A DNA stretch of 57,151 bases from Clostridiales bacterium (lineage in GTDB: Bacteria; Bacillota; Clostridia; Lachnospirales; Lachnospiraceae): contig JAGZJZ010000041.1 of the NCBI GenBank assembly GCA_018365455.1, forward strand, positions 1-57,151, given 5' to 3'. Made by a program: the position numbers and the translations under genes. Within the stretch, counting starts at the first letter, position 1. Each line of letters begins with the position of its first letter. The notes under the pieces are model-generated. The model saw only the letters and a program-made list of their open reading frames with translations, was not told where the DNA came from and made no database searches. Positions 9,479-17,600 of the stretch are shown here, one piece after another.

Positions 9479-9516
9479 AGAGAGACTGCACCTGTAAGGT
9501 ACGGACCCTCTGTTTT
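9474..9516 (-). terminator. Gene-proximal terminator of the ABC-F leader
   Basis: On the minus strand AAAACAGAG pairs with CTCTGTTTT, with an inner ACCT/AGGT hairpin, followed by T residues. It lies about 100 nt upstream of the ABC-F start, inside the transcript, so it acts as an attenuator rather than an end-of-gene terminator. Confidence 0.75.
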
Positions 9517-9537
9517 GTCGACAAACTATTTTTCTGC

Positions 9538-9576
9538 AAAACAAAAGGCCAAGGACAAAGCAAAATGTCCCTGGCC
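9538..9576 (-). terminator. Distal terminator of the ABC-F leader
   Basis: On the minus strand GGCCAGGGACA pairs over 11 positions with TGTCCTTGGCC (one G-U) and is followed by TTTTGTTTT. It is a strong intrinsic terminator between the leader peptide and the ABC-F gene. Two terminators in series suggest very low basal readthrough. Confidence 0.85.
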
Positions 9577-9677
9577 AAATCTATCATTTCTGTCTTCTGC
9601 CGGCAAATAAGTACGCAAACTAAGCATAGCCAAAAGCTACACCTTGCTAAACTTTATCCGCCGATGAAGAACCGGGT

Positions 9678-9785
9678 TTAAACCCTCTGATTAACCTCTG
9701 CACAATGCTTCACCGTTTTCATTTCCAGTTGTACAGAGTTAAGCTTCTCGACTAGCTTTACGATTTTATTACTTATCATAATCAT
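9678..9785 (-). CDS. Leader peptide of the ABC-F gene
   Basis: A 35-codon frame starts MIMISNKIVKLVEKL and ends in NQRV. The ATG has AAAGGA 7 nt upstream, which is a good ribosome site. It starts about 55 nt after the predicted transcription start and stops inside a perfect 12-bp palindrome, GGGTTTAAACCC, so ribosome position would control that hairpin. It is followed by two terminators and then the ABC-F gene. Ribosome stalling here by a drug would be expected to expose downstream sequence and block termination. The peptide has no match that I recognise; its role is inferred from position. Confidence 0.7.
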   Translation of the reverse strand: MIMISNKIVKLVEKLNSVQLEMKTVKHCAEVNQRV

Positions 9786-9846
9786 AATGAATTCCTTTCA
9801 CAGACCATACCTCTTTGGAAGGATAGCATCTGTTTGTTCTATTGTA

Positions 9847-9875
9847 TATATACCATATGAATTTGGGAGTGTCAA
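9847..9875 (-). promoter_or_regulatory. Sigma-A promoter of the ABC-F leader
   Basis: TTGACA, a 17-nt spacer and TATATA on the minus strand. Transcription should start near 9840, giving a leader of about 460 nt before the ABC-F start codon. Confidence 0.85.
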
Positions 9876-10006
9876 TGAGTATTTAAAATTTGGTTAAAAT
9901 TTTTCCGATAATATAAAAAAATATCTTGACGAATCCTGTCAGATCAGGTTATAATACCAAAGGTTGTTAAGTAATATATTCTTAAGCAATATGTTCTTAA
10001 TAATAT

Positions 10007-10086
10007 GCGGATATGGCGGAATTGGCAGACGCGCCAGATTTAGGTTCTGGTGGGAGACCGTGCAGGTTCAAGTCCTGTTATCCGCA
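10007..10086 (+). tRNA. tRNA-Leu (anticodon UAG)
   Basis: GCGGATA pairs with TATCCGC in the acceptor stem. The anticodon loop reads TTTAGGT (anticodon TAG), and a long variable arm (class II) precedes the T arm CAGG-TTCAAGT-CCTG. CCA is not encoded. Confidence 0.95.
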
Positions 10087-10292
10087 GGATATGGAAAATG
10101 TGAGAATACCGTTGATTCCTTGTAGTTGGAGGGGTTGGCGGTGTTTTTGTTTTACTTGGAGGGTTGGGAATTAGCTAAAGTAATACGAAACGATCCCACC
10201 TGCCGGAATATTTGATAAAAAATCAGAAGCATTTATAGTTAAAACACGAGCAGCAATTGATTGATTTCACAAAAAACAATATAAGAAAAAAT

Positions 10293-10321
10293 TTGACAAA
10301 ACCCACCATCCATAATATACT
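10293..10321 (+). promoter_or_regulatory. Sigma-A promoter of RNA unit 1
   Basis: TTGACA, 17 nt, TATACT. It drives a region with no credible reading frame. The DNA from 10087 to 10292, between tRNA-Leu and this promoter, shows nothing that I can annotate. Confidence 0.8.
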
Positions 10322-10327
10322 AAAAGT

Positions 10328-10391
10328 GTATTATCAACTATGATAATATATTTGACTCATAGCCCAGATCCCACGTCTGGGCTATACCCGG
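10328..10391 (+). ncRNA. Candidate structured small RNA, unit 1
   Basis: The predicted transcript starts with TGTATTATC, which pairs with GATAATA to form a first hairpin. A linker ATATTTGACTCA follows, then a second hairpin ATAGCCCAGA/TCTGGGCTAT with the C-rich loop TCCCACG. Unit 2 downstream has the same plan with compensating base changes. No terminator directly follows unit 1, so its transcript may be processed or read into unit 2. A C-rich loop could pair with ribosome-binding sites of target mRNAs; that role is inferred. Confidence 0.6.
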
Positions 10392-10442
10392 TTGGTAAAA
10401 ATCACTTTACCAAAAATTGTTAAAAAATTTTGTAAATTTGAA

Positions 10443-10471
10443 TTGCATTATTTGCCAAAATGTGCTAAAGT
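10443..10471 (+). promoter_or_regulatory. Sigma-A-like promoter of RNA unit 2
   Basis: TTGCAT, 17 nt, TAAAGT. The position relative to the first hairpin is the same as in unit 1, which supports both promoters. Confidence 0.6.
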
Positions 10472-10477
10472 ACTATT

Positions 10478-10581
10478 GTATTAGCGAACAGCTAATATAT
10501 TTCATAACTCACACTTCGCAGCCCCCACACGCTGCGAAGTACTCCCTAATAGCCGACACTGATTGTCAGGGCTGTTTTTTT
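10478..10581 (+). ncRNA. Candidate structured small RNA, unit 2
   Basis: TGTATTAGC pairs with GCTAATA as a first hairpin, followed by TATTTCATAACTCA and a second, perfect 10-bp hairpin ACTTCGCAGC/GCTGCGAAGT with loop CCCCACAC. An intrinsic terminator closes the unit. Compared with unit 1, the first stem differs by a compensating pair (T-A to G-C), while the second stem differs in sequence but keeps pairing. No protein-coding frame with a ribosome site is present. Confidence 0.65.
10551..10581 (+). terminator. Terminator of the tandem RNA region
   Basis: AGCC-GACA pairs with TGTC-AG-GGCT (two-base bulge), followed by GTTTTTTTA. It separates the RNA units from the EamA gene. Confidence 0.75.
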
Positions 10582-10724
10582 ATGCTCTTTTATAGAAAAA
10601 TCACATATTGACATCTGACAAATGACTATATACAACTGGAAATTCTTATCATTCTATGTTAAAATACCATATACTTTTATTCAGTGACTTGTCACAGCGC
10701 CACACTACATAAGGAGCTATTATC

Positions 10725-11588
10725 ATGTCGGCAAAATTTAAAATTATCCTATCCATGGCTGTTTTTGGAACGCTGGGTATTTTTATTAAAAATATCCCTC
10801 TGTCTTCCGGAGAAATAGCCCTTTTCCGTGCTGTCATCGCAGCTTTTTCTATTTCGCTGTATAAATTTGTAAAAAAAGAAAAGATCCCCTTTGCAGAAAT
10901 TAGGAAGGATCTTCTGCTGCTGTTTTTCTCCGGAGCTGCAATGGGATTTAACTGGATCTTTTTGTTCCAGTCCTATCGCTATACAACGGTGTCTATTGCT
11001 ACCCTGAGTTATTATTTTGCTCCGGTAATTGTTATGGCGGTATGCCCCATATTATTTCGTGAAAAACTAAGTCTCAGGCAAATTATATGTTTTGTAATGT
11101 CAACGCTTGGTCTGGTGTTTGTTATTGACCCGGGGAAGCTTTTACCGGGCAGCAATCATTTTATAGGAATCTGCTTTGGGCTTAGCGCCGCAGTGCTCTA
11201 TGCCACTGTGATTATATTAAATAAACTGATTAAAAATGTAACCGGGATTGACCGCACTCTGATTCAGTTTTTTGCAGCAATTATCATTCTTTTTCCTTAT
11301 GTCTGCCTTACAGACGGGATTCATTTGTCTGCAGCCGGAACCTTTGGAACCGTGAATTTGATGATTGTCGGCGTCGTACATACCGGAATTACATACTGCC
11401 TCTATTTTTCTTCTTTAAAAGATTTAAAAGGACAGGAAGCAGCAATTTTAAGCTATACTGATCCGCTGGCAGCGATTATTGTATCCGTATCTTTTCTGGG
11501 TGAAACCATCAGTTTGACGCAGATATTGGGAGGCATACTTATTTTAGGTTTTACTTTACTGAATGAAACCAAAGCCCGTGTTTCGTAA
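10725..11588 (+). CDS. EamA-family (DMT superfamily) transporter
   Basis: The 287-residue protein has ten predicted membrane segments in two EamA repeats, the size and layout of the drug/metabolite transporter superfamily (RhaT/YdcZ-like). The first repeat includes the conserved GEIALFRAVIAAF and a proline in the fourth helix (YYFAPVIVM); the second ends LGETISLTQILGGILILGF, the usual EamA repeat end. Substrates in this family range from amino acids to nucleosides and cannot be assigned. The ATG has AAGGAG about 9 nt upstream. It stands alone between the RNA terminator and a degraded aminotransferase fragment. Confidence 0.9.
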   Translation: MSAKFKIILSMAVFGTLGIFIKNIPLSSGEIALFRAVIAAFSISLYKFVKKEKIPFAEIRKDLLLLFFSGAAMGFNWIFLFQSYRYTTVSIATLSYYFAPVIVMAVCPILFREKLSLRQIICFVMSTLGLVFVIDPGKLLPGSNHFIGICFGLSAAVLYATVIILNKLIKNVTGIDRTLIQFFAAIIILFPYVCLTDGIHLSAAGTFGTVNLMIVGVVHTGITYCLYFSSLKDLKGQEAAILSYTDPLAAIIVSVSFLGETISLTQILGGILILGFTLLNETKARVS

Positions 11589-11602
11589 ATACCCGTTTTC
11601 CT

Positions 11603-11704
11603 TCAATGCTTCAATGCTGATTCGATTCGTTTCAATGCTTGCCCCAACTGACTTCTGGGAATTCCTGCATTGAGTCGAAAATAACCCTTGCCTGAACCAA
11701 TGCT
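11603..11704 (-). pseudogene. C-terminal remnant of a PatB/MalY-type aminotransferase
   Basis: The minus strand between the two flanking genes translates in one frame to GKGYFRLNAGIPRSQL followed by a C-terminal helix and a stop. This matches the end of class I/II PLP-dependent aminotransferases of the cystathionine beta-lyase (PatB/MalY) type. No upstream part is present: the same frame has a stop about 15 codons beyond the recognisable part, and no ribosome site or start is seen. It is therefore a decayed leftover of a deleted gene. Family assignment rests on about 34 codons. Confidence 0.5.
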
Positions 11705-11809
11705 CCCCGGCCGATTGGATGAAAATGCGCTGGAAAACGGCAGCCGTTTCTATGCGCAGTATGCCCTTGATTGGCTGGAACATGTTTGAATCCGTCCAAA
11801 TAAAAAAAG

Positions 11810-11850
11810 AAAAAAATGCAACCCCTGGCTTCCTATAACAAAGCCAGGGG
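11810..11850 (-). terminator. Terminator of the P-loop gene
   Basis: CCCCTGGCTT pairs perfectly with AAGCCAGGGG on the minus strand and is followed by TTGCATTTTTTTC. It lies just after the stop codon at 11861. Confidence 0.85.
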
Positions 11851-11860
11851 CTGTAGACTT

Positions 11861-12418
11861 TTAATAACAGATTTCTATTACATTCTCAAGACCTTTTAAG
11901 TCCCTCTCAATCTTCTCTTTTAATTGAATGGCATCTTCAAAGGACACACCCTGTTCCTCACACCTTGCCATCAACATTCCATTTGAGATATTTAAATAGA
12001 CCACAAAATCGCTTTCCATAACCACGGTTCCGAAAATGGGAAATCCCGCCTGGGTCTTAATCTTGCTTTTAACCAGTCTGTCCATTGCCTCCCCTGTTTC
12101 CGGTGTCCAGGGTGCCTGCATAACCTGCTCCATCTCTTCCTCTGACAATAAATAGCATATCGCTTCCGCCATGTTAACACAACTTCCAATATAACTGGCA
12201 AAGGAAGTTTTCCCGCAGCCGCTTGTCCCAACCACACAGATTCTTTTGTCCTCAAACCTTTGCAGGATACTGTTTAAAACGTCCGCTGCTTTATCACTTC
12301 CTACTTTTATTTTAACGAAATCACTGCTTTTTATGCCAACCGGATCATCCTCACCTGGAATGGCTATATATGCTCCATTCTTTCCTGCACAGTCTCTTAA
12401 AATCTCTTCTATCGTCAT
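11861..12418 (-). CDS. Small P-loop NTPase of unknown function
   Basis: The 185-residue protein has a clear nucleotide-binding loop, GTSGCGKTS, near residue 65, preceded by a beta strand (RICVV). Beyond that I recognise no family. The later segments are helical and acidic, with FVVYLNISNGML as another core strand. No membrane segment or signal peptide is present. It could be a small ATPase or a kinase-like regulator. GGAGG lies 4 nt before the ATG, an unusually short spacing. It follows the GntR/LacI-type regulator by 25 bp in the same direction and shares its terminator, so the two probably form one transcript. Confidence 0.6.
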   Translation of the reverse strand: MTIEEILRDCAGKNGAYIAIPGEDDPVGIKSSDFVKIKVGSDKAADVLNSILQRFEDKRICVVGTSGCGKTSFASYIGSCVNMAEAICYLLSEEEMEQVMQAPWTPETGEAMDRLVKSKIKTQAGFPIFGTVVMESDFVVYLNISNGMLMARCEEQGVSFEDAIQLKEKIERDLKGLENVIEICY

Positions 12419-12443
12419 ATTTCCTCCATTTATTGACCCGTTG

Positions 12444-13520
12444 TCAGGTACTTTTTCCCGGTTTCAAAACAGCTGAAAAGCAATAATCCTCCCGATAACC
12501 AGGCTCTTCTATCATTTTCAGTACAATCTCGGCGGCTTTTCTGCCAAACACTTCCTTGGGATGAATTATCGTTGTGATCTGTTTGCCCATGCCGGCATAT
12601 TCCGTATCATCAAATCCAGTCACCGCCATATCCTCCGGAACCCGGATTCCTCTGTCCTCTAAAAACCGCATCAGATAAAAAGCAACCCGGTCATTATGGC
12701 ATACCACTGCGGTACAATCCTTTATTTTTTCCCAGAGCCTGTGTCCCTGTTCCCCTGCAAATATTTCATTTTCCGTCTCACTGGTATACCAGATTACCCG
12801 CTCATTATTCACCGTCAGTTTCAAATTCAGCAATGCGCGCATATAACCTTCATATCGTCTCATACCAGTCTGCTCATCCATCTTACAGATTGCTCCGATA
12901 TTCCGGTGCCCCTTATCAACCAGATGTTTTACCAGCAGTTCTCCTCCCCATCTGTCATCAACGGTGACGGCAGAAGCCGGATAGGGCGTATGCAGCGGCT
13001 GGGTAAACACTACCGGCAGCTGAGAAGTCAGTTTTTCATACAATCCGTCATTAATCACGGGCAGTGCAGACTTTACCGGCTCCATAATAACTCCCTGCAC
13101 TCCCCCATCCAGAATGGTGTGCAGAAACTGTTCTTCCAACAGGATCTGCTGGGAGGATAAAAAAAGCTGCATTCCATAGCCCCTCTGATGTAACCCATCG
13201 TGAATTCCCTGTATCAGAAAAGGAAAAAGATAATCCCCGGTGCTGTTTACAAGCACGCCTATGCATCTGCGCTCCTTCCCTTCACTTCGTAAAGGAGGTC
13301 CCTGAATCTTCCTGGTTACATAGGTACCGCTGCCCTGTACTTTATACAACAATCCTTGATTTTCCAGTACCTTGATCGCCTGCCGGGCAGTCTGGCGGCT
13401 AACCGAGAACTTTACACATAATTCTTCCTCTCCCGGTATTTTCACCCCACCCGGATAATTTCCGGAATATATTTCATTCTTAAGCCAGTCTGCAACCTGG
13501 GAATATTTAAAATTTGCCAT
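12444..13520 (-). CDS. GntR-type regulator with LacI-like sugar-sensing domain
   Basis: This 358-residue protein has the AraR layout: an N-terminal winged helix of the GntR family (YPGGVKIPGEEELC, then FSVSRQTARQAIKVLENQGLL) and a C-terminal periplasmic-binding-protein fold (CIGVLVNSTGDYLFPFLIQG to AVTGFDDTEYAGMG). It should bind DNA as a dimer and release it when a sugar-like ligand binds. The ATG at 13520 has AAGGAG 7 nt upstream; longer versions lack this. An inverted repeat TTGTAT-N7-ATACAA over its own -10 suggests autoregulation. The only partner in sight is the P-loop gene behind it, so the ligand is unknown. Confidence 0.88.
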   Translation of the reverse strand: MANFKYSQVADWLKNEIYSGNYPGGVKIPGEEELCVKFSVSRQTARQAIKVLENQGLLYKVQGSGTYVTRKIQGPPLRSEGKERRCIGVLVNSTGDYLFPFLIQGIHDGLHQRGYGMQLFLSSQQILLEEQFLHTILDGGVQGVIMEPVKSALPVINDGLYEKLTSQLPVVFTQPLHTPYPASAVTVDDRWGGELLVKHLVDKGHRNIGAICKMDEQTGMRRYEGYMRALLNLKLTVNNERVIWYTSETENEIFAGEQGHRLWEKIKDCTAVVCHNDRVAFYLMRFLEDRGIRVPEDMAVTGFDDTEYAGMGKQITTIIHPKEVFGRKAAEIVLKMIEEPGYREDYCFSAVLKPGKST

Positions 13521-13540
13521 GAAAGCTCTCCTTGTAACAT

Positions 13541-13579
13541 TTGTATTCCTATTATACAAGAGCCTGTTTAAAATTTCAA
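13541..13579 (-). promoter_or_regulatory. Promoter and candidate operator of the GntR/LacI-type regulator
   Basis: TTGAAA (13574-13579), a 17-nt spacer and TATAAT (13551-13556) form a near-consensus promoter on the minus strand. The repeat TTGTAT/ATACAA at 13541-13559 covers the -10 end. The -35 box and spacer lie in the terminal repeat of the element at 13555-13676. Confidence 0.75.
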
Positions 13580-13676
13580 TTCTTCATTCTGCTAGTCGGA
13601 CTTTTCTAGTACTATAGTGAATGCTTAATTACTTACTGGTAAATAGCGGGAATGAATTTTCAAACACGCTCTTGTA
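13555..13676. repeat. Inverted-repeat element, family A, copy 1
   Basis: A 122-bp element with ends TACAAGAGCCTGTTTAAAA and the inverted partner (read from the other side TACAAGAGCGTGTTTGAAAA). A related 161-bp copy is at 43724-43884, and half-copies are at 5290 and 36817. It has no coding capacity and resembles a MITE or REP-type repeat. Confidence 0.65.
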
Positions 13677-13748
13677 CCAAATCCGAATAATTCAATTTAG
13701 AAAGAATATAATAAATAAAAATATAAGATTTACGGAGAAAGGGGATTT

Positions 13749-14582
13749 ATGCTAAATATCGGGTCACACCTGTCCTCTGCAAAAGGATTTTTACACCTTG
13801 GCAAAGATGCCTTAAAAATAGATGCCAACACATTTCAGTTCTTCCTGCGAAATCCCAGGGGCACACGGGCGAAAGCCATGAATCAGGAGGATGTGAATGG
13901 CCTGCGGAATTTTCTGGCGGAACATCACTTTGATCCAATTGTTGCCCATGCTCCCTATACCTTAAATCCCTGTTCCTCGAATGCACATGTCCGGGACTTG
14001 GCTCAGGAGATGTTCCATGATGACCTGTTGCTTATGAAACAGCTTCCCGGCAATTATTATAACTTTCATCCCAGAAGCCATCTGGGTCAGGATATGGATA
14101 CAGCGGTTTCCTTCATTGCTTCCATGTTAAACAGGGAGTTACAGCCGGGCCAGCCCACCATGGTCCTTTTGGAAACCATGTCCGGGAAAGGAACGGAAGT
14201 AGGCAGAACCTTTCAGGAACTGCGCGCAATCATTGACCAGGTTGATCTGCAGGAACAGATTGGGGTCTGTTTCGATGCCTGCCACCTCTCGGACTCCGGT
14301 TATGATATTGTCCATAACCTGGATGGGGTGCTGGATGAATTTGACCGGATTATCGGACTTGGATATCTTCATGCGTTTCATATTAACGACAGCCAGAATC
14401 CTCCGGGAAGCCGCAAGGATCGTCACGCATTAATCGGAGATGGATACATCGGACTGAATTCCATCGTTGAGATCCTGAATCATCCATTGCTGCGCCATCT
14501 TACTTTTATACTGGAGACACCAACGGATCTGGATGGACACGCAGATGAAATTAAGCTCCTTCGTTCCTTGTATCGGGATTAA
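13749..14582 (+). CDS. nfo: Endonuclease IV (AP endonuclease family 2)
   Basis: The 277-residue protein cleaves DNA 5' of abasic sites in base-excision repair. It is a TIM-barrel with three zinc sites, and the ligands are visible in order: His in VAHAPYTLN, His in FHPRSH, Glu in LLETMSGKG, Asp and His in CFDACH, His in HINDSQNPPGS, Asp and His in KDRHALIG, and Glu in LETP. The length matches the family. AGAAAGGGGA lies just before the ATG. The gene stands alone, convergent with the large GH123-like gene. One odd point is the HINDSQNPPGS segment; most relatives have N-D-S-K there. Confidence 0.95.
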   Translation: MLNIGSHLSSAKGFLHLGKDALKIDANTFQFFLRNPRGTRAKAMNQEDVNGLRNFLAEHHFDPIVAHAPYTLNPCSSNAHVRDLAQEMFHDDLLLMKQLPGNYYNFHPRSHLGQDMDTAVSFIASMLNRELQPGQPTMVLLETMSGKGTEVGRTFQELRAIIDQVDLQEQIGVCFDACHLSDSGYDIVHNLDGVLDEFDRIIGLGYLHAFHINDSQNPPGSRKDRHALIGDGYIGLNSIVEILNHPLLRHLTFILETPTDLDGHADEIKLLRSLYRD

Positions 14583-14611
14583 AAAATATGGAATTGCAAT
14601 GCAGATGAGGC

Positions 14612-14643
14612 ATACCCCAGCGCCAAACCATGACGTTGGGGTG
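14612..14643. other. Hairpin between convergent genes
   Basis: ACCCCAGCG pairs with CGTTGGGGT around an 11-nt loop, between the ends of the endonuclease IV and GH123-like genes. No good T-run follows on either strand, so it is only a possible weak bidirectional terminator. Confidence 0.4.
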
Positions 14644-14689
14644 TCTCACACAACTGTATTTAAAAAGTATATTATGCCTGCATCCGTAA

Positions 14690-17600
14690 TTATTTCATTA
14701 CCTTGCGGTACTTAACCGTTGAATACGGACCATAGATTTTCTTGTTCCCCGCCTTACGGTAAGCACGAACTTTATAATAATATGTTTTCTTTTTTGTTAA
14801 TTTACTATCTTTATAGGTGAATGTCCTGCCTTTTTTAATGGTTGCTATTTTATGATAAGTTCCATTTTTTTTGACGGCACGCCTGATCTCATAGCCGTGT
14901 GCACCGCTCACTTTCTTCCACTGCAGTTTCAGTTTTCTACCGGAAAGATTGGTAACCGAAGAGATCACTGCTTTTGCAGGTACCGGTTTCCCGGACTTCA
15001 CCTTTGAATATTTACTTTGCATGGTTCTGCCATTGTGCTTGGCATAAGCCCGCACCTTATAATAATATTTCTTGCCGGTCAACAGCTTTCCATTGACATA
15101 AGAAGTTTTATTACCGCCCTTCACCGTGGCAATCTTACTATAGCTGCCGTTCTTTTTTGCAGATCGGTATATGCGATAGCCATCCGCTCCGGGAACCCGG
15201 GACCAGTTTAACCTTAACTTTTCATAACTTCCGGATTCTACTTTTTTCAACACCGGTACTACAAGCTTAACTGGCTGGGGATCAGGCTTGGGTTGGGGTG
15301 TTGGCTCTGGCTTAGGCTGTGGTGCCGGCTCTGGCTTAGGCTGTGGTGCCGGGTCCGGTTTTGGATCTGGTGTGGGTTCTGGTTTTGGATCTGGTTTTGG
15401 ATCCGGTGTAGGCTCTGGATCAGGCTTATCGGGTTTCTTCTTCAGATCCCTCTGGGCTTTTATAAGATTTTCCCTGGCAGCATCTACCCCATCCTGTGTA
15501 ATATTCTGATTGCTTTCTGCTTCCCTTGCCTTTTTCAGTGCATCCTGAAATACACTCCAGGTCTCTTCCGTATAATCCTCTTGCCCTGTGATCTTTTCTG
15601 CATCGGATATGGCTTGTCGAAGTGCCGTTTTATCAACTATTCCAGCAGCTTTATCCATATCACTGAGCTTAAATTTCGCCTGTCTGATATAGCAGAGATC
15701 GGTTGTCACGCCCCCCTGCCAGCTCTCGGAAAAGGCTTTATCCCAATGCCCGTAAGAATCCATGATAAAGGTACCGTCGGGCTGGACCACAATTCCCGCA
15801 TATCCCGTATCACCCGATTTCGCATTATTTGCCCAGTCTTCATCAATCAATATCCGGTACTGCCCTTCGTTTTGTTCCATCAGGTCCTCGTAAGTACCAA
15901 CCCATGCTGCCCAGTCACCTGCTTTCCAGTCGTTTCCTCCGTCAAACTTTCCATTGCCGTTAAGATCGTAATTAATTTCACGGAATGTAATCAGAAGCCT
16001 TCCGCTCACCGGATCATAAATGGCTTTATGCCGCTCTCCAGCCAGAGAACCCGGCAGATCCATGGGCTTGCTCCATGTCTCCCCTTCATCCTCTGAATAA
16101 ATCAATGTTGCCGGATTATTGTGAGACTGGCTTCTGGCAAGACCTACAATCCGTTTTCCGTCGGGCGAACGGAACATGCCGATCTCACACATCTGATACC
16201 CGCTCTCTATAGAACGGTATTCACTCAGATAAGGCTCCGGCTCGCTCCATTGTTCCTCTCCGTTTTCATCAAATGTGAGATATGTCTTGTAATTGACATA
16301 ATCATAATTGTGGTACACGCCCATCCATTTCTGTATATCCTTTCCATTGCTGTCTTTTAACTGGATCAGGCTTGCCATTGCCACAATGGATTTGTTCGGC
16401 GTGCCATCCATATGATTGGTATACCAATGCTTATACTCTGTCCATGTCTCACCCCCGTCATCAGAATAGGACGTATTCCACCCGGTAGCATTGCCTTCCA
16501 GATCCTGGCCCCAGCCGGGACACGCCGTAATCAGCATCAGCCTCTGAGTTCCGTCCTTCAGGTGTATTTTGTACATGGTTGGCGTCTCCTGTGAACCTCT
16601 GAAGGATTCCGGAGTCTTTTTTTCTACCCATGTTTCCCCGGCATCATAGCTGATCTTCAGGACCAGAGGGCCTTTTCCGTGTCCAACCGGATAGGAGGTA
16701 ACCAGTGTCTGGTTATCATCCAGCATCACCATATCCGGCTGTCCTAAATACTGACGTGGTCCTCCCGGATCTTTATCAATATCGGACAGGTATTTTTCAT
16801 CCAGTTCATAGACCGGAAGTTTATTTGAGATGGCTAATTTTTTCGTAATCACTACCGTTACCAAATCCCGGTATCCAGAAGCCTGGTTTTCCACAGTTAT
16901 GGTAACACTGCCCTTTTTATGTGCGGTAACCAGCCCTTTTTCATCTACCGATGCTGTCTCCGGATCACTGGAAGTATACACGATGGACTTATCATCCTGA
17001 TCACTGATCAGATTTGTCTGTATGGAAAAATGCTCTCCTACGTTTAGCTCTTTATAGGTTTCCTGAATGTTCAACCCCTTCGTCTGCATAATGGAAACGA
17101 TTTCTTCTGTTGACAGTACTCTGTTAAATATCTTCAGTTCATCTATTTTTCCAATAAACCCGTTTCCTCCGATGATATCCACCGGGCATGGGAATTCGTG
17201 GTTGACGGTCCATGCATTTGTCTGTATCAAGGTACCGTTAATATACATGGAAAGCCCATTTATTTTATCCTGTGTCCACACCACATGAACCCAGGTATCG
17301 GTTGGAAATACATAATTAAATGTCAGTACATCTCCGCTTCCCGTTCCCACATGTACGCCCGCTTTCTCTCTGTTATCCGCCAGCCGCACATCAAAAGAAT
17401 AATTACCGTCGTTACTCATGATAACCGAGTTGCGTTCAGGATCTTTTGTGCTGTTCATCACCCAGTAACCTACCGTCCAGGTATCAGAAAGGCCGGAATT
17501 TCCCTGTAAACGAACCGATTTTTCAGCCTCTGTAATCGTCAGCGCTTTTTCCGACCTGCCCGGTGAAAGTACCGCTCCCTGGTTGACGCCGTCTCTGTTT

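Noticed and set aside
10417..10611. 64-codon frame across the tandem RNA region
   Set aside because: It crosses a terminator, lacks a ribosome site, and does not respect the hairpin units.
11705..11788. Plus-strand frame ending in WLEHV opposite the aminotransferase remnant
   Set aside because: No start or ribosome site, and the opposite strand gives a recognisable family match.
15293..16096. Long open frame of 267 codons on the plus strand
   Set aside because: It lies opposite the Pro-rich linker and propeller of the GH123-like gene; its sequence is a shadow of PDPKPD repeats, with no ribosome site.
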